64,000 nucleotides of DNA from Streptomyces naganishii JCM 4654 (GTDB lineage: Bacteria; Actinomycetota; Actinomycetes; Streptomycetales; Streptomycetaceae), in assembly GCF_014650575.1 (NCBI RefSeq), contig NZ_BMVF01000003.1, positions 248,001 through 312,000 on the forward strand, given 5' to 3'. The notes beneath the pieces are model-generated. The model searched no databases, was not told the DNA's origin, and saw nothing but the letters and a program-made list of their open reading frames with translations. Below are positions 53,504 through 61,690 of this stretch, piece by piece (position 1 is the first letter of the stretch; each line of letters starts with the position of its first letter). The position numbers were made by a program, and so were the translations under genes.

Positions 53504-53917
53504 TCAGACCGCCTCCCCCAGGGCCGCGATGACGTCCGCCTTGCGCGGCAGGCCGGCGGCCCGCCGCACGACGCGGCCCCGCGCGTCCAGCACGAGCACC
53601 GTCGGCGTCTTGAGGATGCCGAGCTCGCGCACCAGCTCCAGCCGGGCCTCGGCGTCGATCTCGATGTGGGCCACCCCTGGCACGACGCCCGCGACCTCCC
53701 CGAGGATGCGCCGCGTTGCGCGGCAGGGCGCGCAGAAGGCGCTGGAGAACTGCACCAGCGTGGCGCGCTCCCCCAAGCCGCCGCCCAGTTCTGCGGCCCC
53801 GAGCCGTCTGCCCTCGTCACGCCCGCGCACGCGTACTCTCCCGTTCCGCCGCCGATGCGGCACTGTGAAGGCGCTCGCCGCCGCGAGCACGGCCCCGCAC
53901 CCCGCCAGTGCGGCCAT
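53504..53917 (-). CDS. Thioredoxin-family protein
   Basis: A 137-residue thioredoxin-fold protein. The redox motif is FSSAFCAPCRATRRIL (CAPC, about residues 62-65), followed by HIEIDAEARLELVRELGILKTPTVLVLD with the cis-proline, and VVRRAAGLPRKADVIAAL. The lead MAALAGCGAVLAAASAF is hydrophobic and could be a membrane anchor or signal with a cysteine at residue 7. In related genomes this protein type is paired with a DUF4395 membrane protein; here that neighbour is decayed (54009-54437). The ATG at 53917 is divergent from it. Confidence 0.85.
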   Translation of the reverse strand: MAALAGCGAVLAAASAFTVPHRRRNGRVRVRGRDEGRRLGAAELGGGLGERATLVQFSSAFCAPCRATRRILGEVAGVVPGVAHIEIDAEARLELVRELGILKTPTVLVLDARGRVVRRAAGLPRKADVIAALGEAV

Positions 53918-54008
53918 CGTCCTCCTTCAGCCTTCAGCCTTCAGCGTTCACGAGGCCGCGAGGATTCCCGCCCTCCGGATTGGGTCCCCGTCGCGGAACG
54001 CTTGATGC

Positions 54009-54437
54009 ATGGACATCGACGCGCGAGAGCCCCGCTTCGGGGCGGCGATGCCGGCGGTGGTGCCGTTCACCGGCCGCGCCCGGCTGCGGGCCTGGCGGGC
54101 GCCGGCGTTCCTGCCGGGTGCGGCGGGTGGAGGGCGGTCGCCGTACGGCGTCGCCGCTCCGGACGGTCGTCCGGCCGCGGAGCGGGCCGCCAGCCGCGCC
54201 CGGGGCGCCGCGGCCGCCGCGGTTCGCACAGTCGGGGCCTTGACTTCGCGGGCCATGGCCCGTCGGCCACCCGCTCGGGCCTGCCCGGCTGCGTCCCGCG
54301 GCGACCGGCGCGGCGCCTGCGGCCGCCTTCCTGGGCGCGGGGTCCGGATACTGCCCGGCTGCGAGATGTATCTGTCGGCGCGGCCGGTGACGGTGCGTAG
54401 GGTGTGGCCTCCGGGGCGGCGCACTGGGCCGACGTGA
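54009..54437 (+). pseudogene. DUF4395 membrane protein, multiply frameshifted
   Basis: Pieces of a DUF4395 protein appear in order on the plus strand but in changing frames: MDIDAREPRFGAA at the start (frame of 54009), LRTVVRPRSGPP and RPPRFAQS (next frame), GLDFAGHG (third), AAAFLGAGSGYC (second) and GCEMYLSARP (first again). At least four small insertions or deletions are needed. A working DUF4395 protein is a four-helix membrane protein ending in a GC-L-CEMYLL motif and usually partners a thioredoxin. The rest of the 663-base gap (53918-54580) holds only the acyltransferase promoter area. Confidence 0.72.
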
Positions 54438-54507
54438 CGAGGATCTCGCCCCGCGCGGGCACGCGGGCTGGCTCCCCGGCCGTTCTTGGGGCACGATCTG
54501 CCACGTG

Positions 54508-54528
54508 CCGTAAACCTACGGCAGCGTA
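54508..54528. promoter_or_regulatory. TACGG/CCGTA operator-like repeats before acyltransferase gene
   Basis: CCGTA-AACC-TACGG (54508-54521) overlaps TACG-GCAG-CGTA (54517-54528), giving three alternating half-sites about 55-75 bases before the acyltransferase ATG. Such CCGTAG-like repeats occur in front of lipid genes of Actinobacteria; the regulator is not in the window. Confidence 0.5.
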
Positions 54529-54580
54529 ACTTCCGCCGGGAGTCCCCCGTCCCTGGCAGACAGAAGGGTCCGCCCCGCTC

Positions 54581-55303
54581 ATGGCCGAGCTCGTCTACCG
54601 TCCCGTCATCGGTCTCGCCCGCACGATGTTCAAGGTGTGGGACCTCCGGATCGACTGTCGCGGCTCGGAGAACATCCCGCGCTCGGGCGGCGCCGTGCTG
54701 GTGAGCAACCACATCAGCTACCTGGACTTCATCTTCAACGGCCTTGCCGCACTGCCGCAGAAGCGGCTGGTGCGCTTCATGGCGAAGGAGTCGGTGTTCC
54801 GGAACCGGATCTCCGGCCCGCTGATGCGCGGCATGAAGCACATTCCGGTGGACCGCGCCCAGGGCGAGGCGGCTTACGCGCACGCGCTGGACTCGCTGCG
54901 GTCGGGCGAGGTGATCGGCGTCTTCCCGGAGGCCACGATCTCGCAGTCGTTCACGCTCAAGAGCTTCAAGTCCGGGGCGGCCCGGCTGGCCCAGGAGGCG
55001 GGCGTGCCGCTGGTGCCGATGGCGGTCTGGGGCACGCAGCGGCTGTGGACCAAGGGCCACCCGCGCAACTTCAAGCGCAGCCACACCCCCATCACGATCC
55101 GCGTCGGCGAGCCGCTGGAGGCCCCCCGCGAGCAGTACGCGGGCGCCATCACCCGCCGGCTGCGCGAGCGCGTCCAGGAGCTGCTCGAGGCCGCCCAGCG
55201 GGCCTACCCGGTGCGTCCCAGGGGCCCGGAGGACACCTGGTGGATGCCGGCCCACCTCGGCGGCACGGCCCCGACCCCGGAGCAGCTGCGCACGGCTCAC
55301 TGA
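54581..55303 (+). CDS. 1-acylglycerol-3-phosphate acyltransferase-like (PlsC)
   Basis: A 240-residue membrane-associated acyltransferase. Motif I is VLVSNHISYLDFIF (NHx4D, about residues 41-46), motif II lies near MKHIPVDRAQGEAA, motif III is VFPEATIS near 114 and motif IV is VPLVPMAVWG near 143. It adds an acyl chain to lysophosphatidic acid or a related lipid on the inner membrane face. The C-terminus carries RGPEDTWWMPAHLGG, typical of the actinobacterial subgroup. ATG 54581 follows CAGAAGGGTC. It stands alone and converges with the transglutaminase-like gene 48 bases later. Confidence 0.9.
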   Translation: MAELVYRPVIGLARTMFKVWDLRIDCRGSENIPRSGGAVLVSNHISYLDFIFNGLAALPQKRLVRFMAKESVFRNRISGPLMRGMKHIPVDRAQGEAAYAHALDSLRSGEVIGVFPEATISQSFTLKSFKSGAARLAQEAGVPLVPMAVWGTQRLWTKGHPRNFKRSHTPITIRVGEPLEAPREQYAGAITRRLRERVQELLEAAQRAYPVRPRGPEDTWWMPAHLGGTAPTPEQLRTAH

Positions 55304-55350
55304 CCTGGAACACCTCCGCCGGCCGTGAGTTGGGGGCCGGCCGTCCCGGG

Positions 55351-55944
55351 TCACAGGTCGCCGGGGAGCGTCTTCCACAGCCGCGCCCGGTCGGGGGCGG
55401 CCTTGAGTGCGTCGAGCACGGCCGGGAGCGGGGCCTCGTACAGCACCGGGTGGTCGTACTCGCCCGCGGCCGGGTCGGGCGTGAAGGCCAGGCGCTCGCC
55501 CGCGAGGGAGAAGCGGGCGTCCACGCCGGGCTTGTTGCCGCGCGGGTCCTGCCGGTGCCAGGCACCCTTGAACCGCACCGCGACGAGCCCGTGCACCACG
55601 TGGCCGGCGCCGTCGTCGTGGGCGAGCCGCTGATAGCACAGCGCCGTGGGGATGTCCTCGGCGCGCAGCAGGGCGGCCAGCGCGTGCGCCTTGGCATGGC
55701 AGATCCCGGTGCGGCCGCTCAGGACGTCCGAGGCGCGCCAGGTGACGCGCGGATCGCCGGCGTCGTGGGAGTGCGGGATGGTGTCGCGTACGAACTCGTA
55801 GGCGGCCCGCGCATAGGCATACGAGTCCGCCACCCCCTCGGTCAGGCGCGCGGCTGTTTCGCGGACCACCGGGTGCTCGTGGTCAATGGCTTCGTCGGCG
55901 GCCAAATAGGCGGACAGATCAGGGGTGTTCTGGATCAGCTCCAT
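55351..55944 (-). CDS. Transglutaminase-like protease-fold protein
   Basis: A 197-residue protein with the papain-like transglutaminase core. The catalytic triad is visible: Cys in GRTGICHAKAHALAALLR near residue 83, His in GHVVHGLVAVRF near 120 and Asp in WHRQDPRGNK near 134. Bacterial members are mostly proteases or peptide-bond-forming enzymes of unknown substrate. The short N-terminal part (MELIQNTPDLSAYLAADEAI) matches the cytosolic subgroup; there is no signal peptide. ATG 55944 is chosen; ATG 55971 would add nine residues. Confidence 0.88.
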   Translation of the reverse strand: MELIQNTPDLSAYLAADEAIDHEHPVVRETAARLTEGVADSYAYARAAYEFVRDTIPHSHDAGDPRVTWRASDVLSGRTGICHAKAHALAALLRAEDIPTALCYQRLAHDDGAGHVVHGLVAVRFKGAWHRQDPRGNKPGVDARFSLAGERLAFTPDPAAGEYDHPVLYEAPLPAVLDALKAAPDRARLWKTLPGDL

Positions 55945-56037
55945 GTCCGCAGAGCATAGGAATGCGATCACTCGCCAGTCAATGACTTTTCGAGTGATCG
56001 CATAACTATGCAGATCGCACCGGCGACCCGTCGGCCG

Positions 56038-57108
56038 TCAGCGGGCCATCTCATCCTTGAGCGCCGCCACGAAGGCGTCCACGTCGTCCTCCGTGGTGTC
56101 GAAGGAGCACATCCAGCGGACGACCCCCTCGGCCTCGTCCCAGAAGTAGAAGCGGAACCGCTTCTGCAGGCGCTCGCTCACGTCGTGCGGGAGCTTGGCG
56201 AAGACGCCGTTGGCCTGTACCGGGTAGAGGATCTCCACCCCGTGCACCGCCCGCACGCCCTCGGCCAGCCGCTGCGCCATCGCGTTGGCGTGCCGGGCGT
56301 TGCGCAGCCACAGGTCCCTGGCGAGCAGGGCCTCCAACTGCACCGAGACGAAGCGCATCTTGGAGGCGAGCTGCATGCTCATCTTGCGGATGTGCTTCAT
56401 CCTGCGCACGGCGTCCTGGTTGATGACGACGACCGCCTCGCCGAACATCGCGCCGTTCTTCGTCCCGCCCAGCGAGAGGATGTCGACGCCGACCGCGTTG
56501 GTGAACGTCCGCATGGGCACGTCCAGCGAGGCGGCCGCGTTGGCGATGCGGGAGCCGTCCAGGTGCACCCTCATGCCGTGCGCGTGGGCGTGCTCGCAGA
56601 TCGCGCGGATCTCCTCGGGGGTGTAGAGCGTGCCGAGCTCCGTGCTCTGGGTGATCGAGACGACCTGCGGCATCGCGCGGTGCTCGTCGTCCCAGCCGTA
56701 CGCCTGCCGGTCGATGAGCTCGGGGGTGAGCTTGCCGTCGGGCGTGGGCACGGTGAGCAGCTTCAGGCCGCCCATGCGCTCGGGCGCGCCGCCTTCGTCG
56801 ACGTTGATGTGCGCGCTCTCGGCGCAGATCACCGCGCCCCAGCGGTCGGTGACCGCCTGGAGCGCGACGACGTTGGCGCCGGTGCCGTTGAACACCGGGA
56901 ACGCCTCGGCGGTGGCGCCGAAGTGGCTGCGCACGATCCGCTGGAGGTTGCCGGTGTAGTCGTCCTCGCCGTACGCGACCTGGTGCCCGCCGTTGGCCAG
57001 GGCCAGGGCGGCGAGCACCTCCGGGTGGACCCCGGCGTAGTTGTCACTGGCGAAACCGCGTGTCTCCGGATCGTGGTGGCGGCGTGCGTCGGTCCGGGGA
57101 GGGTTCAC
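56038..57108 (-). CDS. Low-specificity threonine aldolase (beta-eliminating lyase fold)
   Basis: A 356-residue PLP enzyme of fold type I. The cofactor lysine is in ILSLGGTKNGAMFGEAV (about residue 205); RVHLDGSRIANAA gives the Asp that pairs with the pyridine nitrogen, and FASDNYAGVHPEVLAAL is the N-terminal signature. It cleaves threonine or related beta-hydroxy amino acids to glycine and an aldehyde. Start GTG 57108 shares GTGA with the SDR stop, indicating translational coupling; GTG 57126 is an alternative. It is the last gene of the operon with DUF6421 and the SDR. Confidence 0.92.
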   Translation of the reverse strand: MNPPRTDARRHHDPETRGFASDNYAGVHPEVLAALALANGGHQVAYGEDDYTGNLQRIVRSHFGATAEAFPVFNGTGANVVALQAVTDRWGAVICAESAHINVDEGGAPERMGGLKLLTVPTPDGKLTPELIDRQAYGWDDEHRAMPQVVSITQSTELGTLYTPEEIRAICEHAHAHGMRVHLDGSRIANAAASLDVPMRTFTNAVGVDILSLGGTKNGAMFGEAVVVINQDAVRRMKHIRKMSMQLASKMRFVSVQLEALLARDLWLRNARHANAMAQRLAEGVRAVHGVEILYPVQANGVFAKLPHDVSERLQKRFRFYFWDEAEGVVRWMCSFDTTEDDVDAFVAALKDEMAR

Positions 57109-57905
57109 GGCTTCTCGGTCAGCCACAGACGGTTTCCGTTCACTTCCGCGGCGGGCATGCTCCAGACGCCTTCGATGGCCTCGGCCAGGTCCTTGACGTC
57201 CGTGAAGCCCGCGAACTTCGCGTTGGGGCGCTCGGCGCGCATCGCGTCGTGCACCAACGCCTTCACCACCAGGATCGCAGCCGCCGACGTCGCGCCCTCG
57301 GCGCCCTCCGCCTTTCCGGCCTTGCGGAAGTAGTCGGCCATGGCCAGGGTCCAGGCCTCGGCCGCGGCCTTGGCGGCGGAGTAGGCGGCGTTGCCCGCGG
57401 TGGGCCGGGTGGCGCCGGACGCGCTGATCAGCACGTACCGGCCGCGGTCGCTGCGCTGGAGCGCCTCGTGGAAGGCGAGCGAGGTGTGCTGCACGGTCTT
57501 GACGAGCAGCAGCTCGAGGAAGTCCCAGTCGTCGAGGCTGGTCTTGGTGAAGGTCTCGCTGCCGCGCCAGCCGCCCACGAGGTGGACCAGGCCGTCGACG
57601 TGGCCGAAGTCCTTCTCGATGTGGGCGGCCCAGTCCCGGGTGGACTTCAGGTCGAGCAGGTCGACGGTGTCCCCGGTGACGGTGGCGCCGCCGGAGGCGT
57701 AGCGGGCCGCGTCCACGGCCTCCGAGAGCCGCTGCGGGTCGTTGTCGGCGCCGATGACGGTCGCGCCCGCCTCGGCGAGGCGCAGCAGCGCCGCCCGGCC
57801 GGCGGGTCCGCCCGCGCCGGCCACCGCGATCACCGCACCGCTGAGAGCCCCGTTCCCCATTTTCTTCGCCTCCGTAGCAGCAGTGTTCTGGACGCGGTCG
57901 CTCAC
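57105..57905 (-). CDS. Short-chain dehydrogenase/reductase
   Basis: A 266-residue Rossmann-fold enzyme. The nucleotide motif is AVIAVAGAGGPAGRAALLRL (about 24-43), with GADN after strand 2 pointing to NAD(H); the loop HLVGGWRGS replaces the usual NNAG; the active site is LISASGATRPTAGNAAYSAAKAA (Ser near 146, Tyr near 159, Lys near 163). The G-A-G-G-PAG pattern is an unusual form of TGxxxGxG. It oxidises or reduces an alcohol/carbonyl. GTG 57905 overlaps the DUF6421 stop by four bases, and its own stop overlaps the threonine aldolase start. The N-terminal 20 residues are a polar extension. Confidence 0.9.
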   Translation of the reverse strand: MSDRVQNTAATEAKKMGNGALSGAVIAVAGAGGPAGRAALLRLAEAGATVIGADNDPQRLSEAVDAARYASGGATVTGDTVDLLDLKSTRDWAAHIEKDFGHVDGLVHLVGGWRGSETFTKTSLDDWDFLELLLVKTVQHTSLAFHEALQRSDRGRYVLISASGATRPTAGNAAYSAAKAAAEAWTLAMADYFRKAGKAEGAEGATSAAAILVVKALVHDAMRAERPNAKFAGFTDVKDLAEAIEGVWSMPAAEVNGNRLWLTEKP

Positions 57906-59299
57906 GCGGCGATCCGCTCGGCGCTGTCCGCCGTGATGCCCTTGGTGGAGGCGATCACATTCCTGAGCTTCTTGGACAGTGCCTCGTAGAACATGCTGAG
58001 CGGAAACTCGTCCGGAAGCACGTCATCGACGAGCTTGCGCGGCGGCTGGGTCAGGTCCAGGGCGTCGGGGCCCTTGGCCCACTTGGAGCCGGGGTGCGGG
58101 GCGAGGTAGGTGGAGACCAGCTCGTAGCCGGCGAACCAGTGGACGAGCTTGGGGCGGTCGATGCCGTCGCGGTACAGCTTCTCGATCTCGGCGCACAGCT
58201 GGTTGGTGACCTGCGGGGCGCGCTCCCAGTCGATGGAGAGCCTGTTGTCGGTCCAGCGCACGACGTCGTGCTTGTGCAGGTAGGCGAAGAGCAGCTGGCC
58301 GCCGAGGCCGTCGTAGTTGCGCACGCGCTCGCCGGTGACCGGGAAGCGGAACATGCGGTCGAAGAGCACCGCGTACTGCACGTCACGCGCCTGGGCGACG
58401 CCGTCCGCCTGGAGCTTGACGGCCTCCTTGAAGGCGGTGAGGTCGCAGCGCAGCTCCTCCAGGCCGTACATCCAGAACGGCTGGCGCTGCTTGATCATGA
58501 ACGGGTCGAACGGCAGGTCGCCGTGGCTGTGGGTGCGGTCGTGGACCATGTCCCACAGCACGAAGGCCTCCTCGCAGCGCTTCTGGTCGTGGACCATGGC
58601 GGCGATGTCCTCGGGCAGCTGGAGGCCGAGGAGGTCGACGGCGGCGGCGGTGACGCGGCGGAAGCGGGCGGCCTCGCGGTCGCAGAAGATGCCGCCCCAG
58701 GAGAATCGTTCCGGCGCCTCGCGGACGGCGATCGTCTCCGGGAAGAGGACGGCGGAGTTGGTGTCGTAACCGGCCGTGAAGTCCTCGAAGGTGATGCCGC
58801 AGAACAGCGGGTTGTCGTAGCGGGTGCGCTCCAGCTCGGCCAGCCACTCGGGCCAGACCATGCGCAGGACGACCGCCTCGAGGTTGCGGTCCGGGTTGCC
58901 GTTCTGCGTGTACATCGGGAAGACGACCAGGTGCTGCAGGCCGTCGGCGCGGAGCGCGGCCGGCTGGAAGGCCAGCAGCGAGTCAAGGAAGTCCGGCACC
59001 TCGAAGCCGCCGTCGGCCCAGCGGTTCAGGTCCTTGACCAGCGCCTCGTGGTAGGCGGCGTCATGCGGCAGCAGCGGGGACAGCTCCTCGACCGCGCCGA
59101 TCACCCGGCGCACCGCCTCCTCGGCGTCCGCGCGGGCGGGGGCGCCCTCGGCCTCGAAGTCGATCGACCCGTCCTTGGACTGCCATGGCCGGATCCGCTC
59201 CACGGCATCCTTGAGCACGGGCCATGCCGGGTGCTCCACCACCCTGCTCGCCGGAGGAACCTGTCCCTCCGCACCCACCTGCACAAGAATTTCCGTCAT
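57902..59299 (-). CDS. DUF6421 protein
   Basis: A 465-residue protein of unknown function, first in a coupled operon. It is soluble, with no signal or membrane helix. Conserved-looking features are QHLVVFPMYTQNGN near residue 122, FSWGGIFCDREAARFRRVTA near 200, and the His-rich WDMVHDRTHSHGDLPFDPF near 250, which could bind a metal (three His plus Asp/Glu). The C-terminus has WFAGYELVSTYLAPHPGSKWA. ATG 59299 is preceded by GGAGGAT. It is co-transcribed with an SDR and a threonine aldolase through two 4-base overlaps, suggesting a shared substrate, perhaps a beta-hydroxy amino acid or its aldehyde. This role is inferred only from context. Confidence 0.85.
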   Translation of the reverse strand: MTEILVQVGAEGQVPPASRVVEHPAWPVLKDAVERIRPWQSKDGSIDFEAEGAPARADAEEAVRRVIGAVEELSPLLPHDAAYHEALVKDLNRWADGGFEVPDFLDSLLAFQPAALRADGLQHLVVFPMYTQNGNPDRNLEAVVLRMVWPEWLAELERTRYDNPLFCGITFEDFTAGYDTNSAVLFPETIAVREAPERFSWGGIFCDREAARFRRVTAAAVDLLGLQLPEDIAAMVHDQKRCEEAFVLWDMVHDRTHSHGDLPFDPFMIKQRQPFWMYGLEELRCDLTAFKEAVKLQADGVAQARDVQYAVLFDRMFRFPVTGERVRNYDGLGGQLLFAYLHKHDVVRWTDNRLSIDWERAPQVTNQLCAEIEKLYRDGIDRPKLVHWFAGYELVSTYLAPHPGSKWAKGPDALDLTQPPRKLVDDVLPDEFPLSMFYEALSKKLRNVIASTKGITADSAERIAA

Positions 59300-59728
59300 G
59301 TCCCATCCTCCACGGGAGAAGCTCGCGTAAGCAGACCGTATACATACGGGGTTTCCGTCAGCAAGGGCGCCCTCCGTAAATTATTCTGTGCGGACCCTTC
59401 TTTGCCGCCCATTTTCCTGCCGGACACCCGGACGGCGGCTACTTCCGCTAGGCCGGTCGGGTGAGCCAACCCTCGGGGGGCGACGGCGAGTTCCAGCCGT
59501 GCGCCGGGCGCGGCGGGCGGAGGTCAACGCGCGCGGGACTCGCCCACGCCGGAGTGACCGCCCCGGCGGATCCGCCCCCGCCGCGTCCCGGCCGTCACCC
59601 CACTGCCCCGCGCAGACACGGGTTCATCACGCGCCCGGACGGTTAGGCTCCGGGCACTGCCGCGCGGACGACGACGTCCGGTCGCTCCGCGCCGCGCCGA
59701 GCCGCCGTCGACGGAAGCGAGTTGAACC
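59300..59728. other. Divergent intergenic region with promoter for DUF6421 operon
   Basis: The 429-base gap lies between DUF6421 (leftward) and the glycerophosphodiesterase gene (rightward). Its left part is AT-richer and holds the palindrome and minus-strand promoter listed separately. The right part is GC-rich with short frames that show no family features. A GGAAGCGAG ribosome site precedes TTG 59729. Confidence 0.5.
59336..59370 (-). promoter_or_regulatory. Promoter and palindrome of the DUF6421 operon
   Basis: CCGTAT-AC-ATACGG (59336-59349) is a palindrome with 6-base arms. On the minus strand TTGCTG, a 16-base spacer and TATACG form a -35/-10 pair in which the -10 lies inside the palindrome, an arrangement typical of repression. 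Confidence 0.55.
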
Positions 59729-60412
59729 TTGAACTTCCTTACCATCGGTCACCGCGGAGTCATGGGTGTCGAGCCCGAGAACACCCTCCGTTCCTTCGTC
59801 GCCGCCCAGCAGGCCGGCCTCGACGTCATCGAACTCGATCTGCACCTGAGCAAGGACGGCGCGCTCGTCGTCATGCACGACGCCGACGTGGACCGCACGA
59901 CCGACGGCAGCGGCCCGATCGCCGACAAGACCCTCGCCGAACTGCGCGCCCTCGACGCCGGGCACGGCGAGCGGATCCCCGTCTTCGAAGAGGTCGTCGA
60001 CGCCGTGCGCATCCCGGTCCAGGCCGAGATCAAGGACGCCGCGGCGGCGCGCGCCCTGGCCGAGGTCATGCTGCGGCGTGACCTGGTCTCCCGGGTGGAG
60101 GTGCTGTCCTTCCACGACGAGGCGATCGCCGAGATCGCCCGCCTGGTCCCCGGCGTGCGCACCGCGCTGGTCGCCGAGCACTACGGCACCGAGGTCGTCG
60201 AGCGCGCCACCGCCGTGGGCGCGGCCACGCTGGTGCTCGACATCCGCCGGCTGACGCTGGAGATCGTCGAGCACGCGCGCGAGGCGGACCTGCGGATCAT
60301 CGGCTGGGTGGTCAACACCCTGGACCACCTCAGGCTGGCGCGCGCCCTGGAGCTGGACGGCGCGACGACCGACTACCCGGAGATCAAGCGCACGGGACGC
60401 TTCACGGCGTAG
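59729..60412 (+). CDS. Glycerophosphodiester phosphodiesterase
   Basis: A 227-residue GDPD-family TIM barrel. The catalytic histidine pair and metal ligands are in LTIGHRGVMGVEPENTLRSF (about residues 4-23), VIELDLHLSKDGALVVMHD (about 33-51) and VQAEIKDAA near 97. It splits glycerophosphodiesters to glycerol-3-phosphate and an alcohol. No signal peptide is present, so it acts in the cytosol, unlike secreted GlpQ. TTG 59729 is the only start close to GGAAGCGAG and gives the exact family N-terminus. It converges with the GNAT gene 17 bases later. Confidence 0.93.
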   Translation: MNFLTIGHRGVMGVEPENTLRSFVAAQQAGLDVIELDLHLSKDGALVVMHDADVDRTTDGSGPIADKTLAELRALDAGHGERIPVFEEVVDAVRIPVQAEIKDAAAARALAEVMLRRDLVSRVEVLSFHDEAIAEIARLVPGVRTALVAEHYGTEVVERATAVGAATLVLDIRRLTLEIVEHAREADLRIIGWVVNTLDHLRLARALELDGATTDYPEIKRTGRFTA

Positions 60413-60428
60413 CGGGCGTCCGTGCGCG

Positions 60429-60986
60429 TCACGCGAGTTCCTTGACCAGCAGCTCGAACTCGAGGTCGTCGCGCTGCGGAATGCCGAAGCGCTCGTCGCC
60501 GTACGGGAAGGGGGTCGTCCTTCCCGTACGGCGGTAGCCGCGGCGCTCGTACCAGGCGATCAGGTCCTCGCGCACGCTGATCACGGTCATGTGCATCTCG
60601 GTGGCGCCCCAGGTCTCACGGGCCAGGCGCTCGGCCTCGGCGATGACGGCCTTGCCGAGCCCGGCGCCCTGGAGCGCGGGGCTCACCGCGAACATGCCGA
60701 AGTAGGCGTACGCGCCGCGGTGCTCGAGCTGGCAGCAGGCGACCACGCGCCCGTCCTGCTCCACGGTCAGCAGCCGGCTGTCGGGCGACTCGACGACCTC
60801 CAGTACGCCCTCCGGGTCGGTGCGCTGCCCCTGGAGGATGTCCGCCTCCGTGGTCCACCCGGCCCGGCTGGAATCCCCGCGGTAGGCCGACTCGATCAGC
60901 GCGACGAGCGTGTCGACGTCGGCGTCGGTGGCGTCACGGAAGGTCGGGGTGGTCCTGGCGGAAGGGGCGGTCGCGGCGGACTCCAT
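60429..60986 (-). CDS. GNAT family N-acetyltransferase
   Basis: A 185-residue acetyl-CoA-dependent transferase. The fold begins at FRDATDADVDTLVALIESAY; the acetyl-CoA pyrophosphate loop is SPALQGAGLGKAVIAEAERL (motif A, Q-x-x-G-x-G, about residues 104-123), and motif B ends with VREDLIAWYERRGYRRTGRT. The substrate is unknown. The first 15 residues are a low-complexity lead. ATG 60986 has AGAGGCAT upstream. It is divergent from the VOC genes. Confidence 0.92.
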   Translation of the reverse strand: MESAATAPSARTTPTFRDATDADVDTLVALIESAYRGDSSRAGWTTEADILQGQRTDPEGVLEVVESPDSRLLTVEQDGRVVACCQLEHRGAYAYFGMFAVSPALQGAGLGKAVIAEAERLARETWGATEMHMTVISVREDLIAWYERRGYRRTGRTTPFPYGDERFGIPQRDDLEFELLVKELA

Positions 60987-61148
60987 GGATCATGCCTCTC
61001 GTTCTCGGGCGCGGCAGGGGGCCGGACGCCATCCTGCCACCAGGGTCCGTCCGGCGGATCGGGGCACAGGGCACAGGGCGATCACGGCATCCGGCCGGCC
61101 CCCGTGTCTGCGCCATGACCGGCCGGCCAGGCCCTAGGGTCCGGACGC

Positions 61149-61550
61149 ATGGTGCACGTACTCAGCGGCCGGACACTGCTCCGGCCCACGGACCCCGAAC
61201 GTTCCCGAGTCTTCTACGGCGAGCAGCTGGGCCTCGCCGTCTACCGCGAGTTCGGCACCGGGCCCGAACGCGGCACCGTGTACTTCCTCGGCGGCGGGTT
61301 CCTCGAGCTCTCCGGGCGTGCGGAGGCCGGCGCGGACGCGCGGGCCGCGCCGGTGCGGCTGTGGCTCCAGGTGGCGGACGTGGCCGGCGCCCACGAGGAG
61401 CTGCGAGCCAAGGGCGTGGAGATCGTGCGGCCGCCGGTGCGCGAACCGTGGGGGCTGATCGAGATGTGGATCGCCGATCCCGACGGCGTCCCCCTGGTGC
61501 TCGTGGAGGTGCCGGCGGACCATCCGCTGCGCTACCGGCCGGGCGTCTAG
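61149..61550 (+). CDS. VOC (glyoxalase-like) family protein
   Basis: A 133-residue single vicinal-oxygen-chelate domain made of two beta-alpha-beta-beta-beta modules: GRTLLRPTDPERSRVFYGEQLG, then LWLQVADVAGAHEELRAKGV and GLIEMWIADPDGVPLVLVEV. Metal ligands are incomplete (a Glu in the last strand, no first His), so it may bind rather than turn over a ligand, as bleomycin-type resistance proteins do. ATG 61149 or the GTG-like start 61149-61151 follows GGACGC. It is followed by a second VOC gene in the same direction. Confidence 0.85.
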   Translation: MVHVLSGRTLLRPTDPERSRVFYGEQLGLAVYREFGTGPERGTVYFLGGGFLELSGRAEAGADARAAPVRLWLQVADVAGAHEELRAKGVEIVRPPVREPWGLIEMWIADPDGVPLVLVEVPADHPLRYRPGV

Positions 61551-61690
61551 CCGGGCGGGACGGCCTCGCGGACCGGCCGGGCAGGGCCGCGCGCGGCCGC
61601 CCTGTCACAGCCGCCTGCCTCCGGCTGGCCGCCGTCGTCGCCCGGGGCTAGCGTGCTGGTGGTGGGGACGAGCCATCCCGGAGGAATGCC

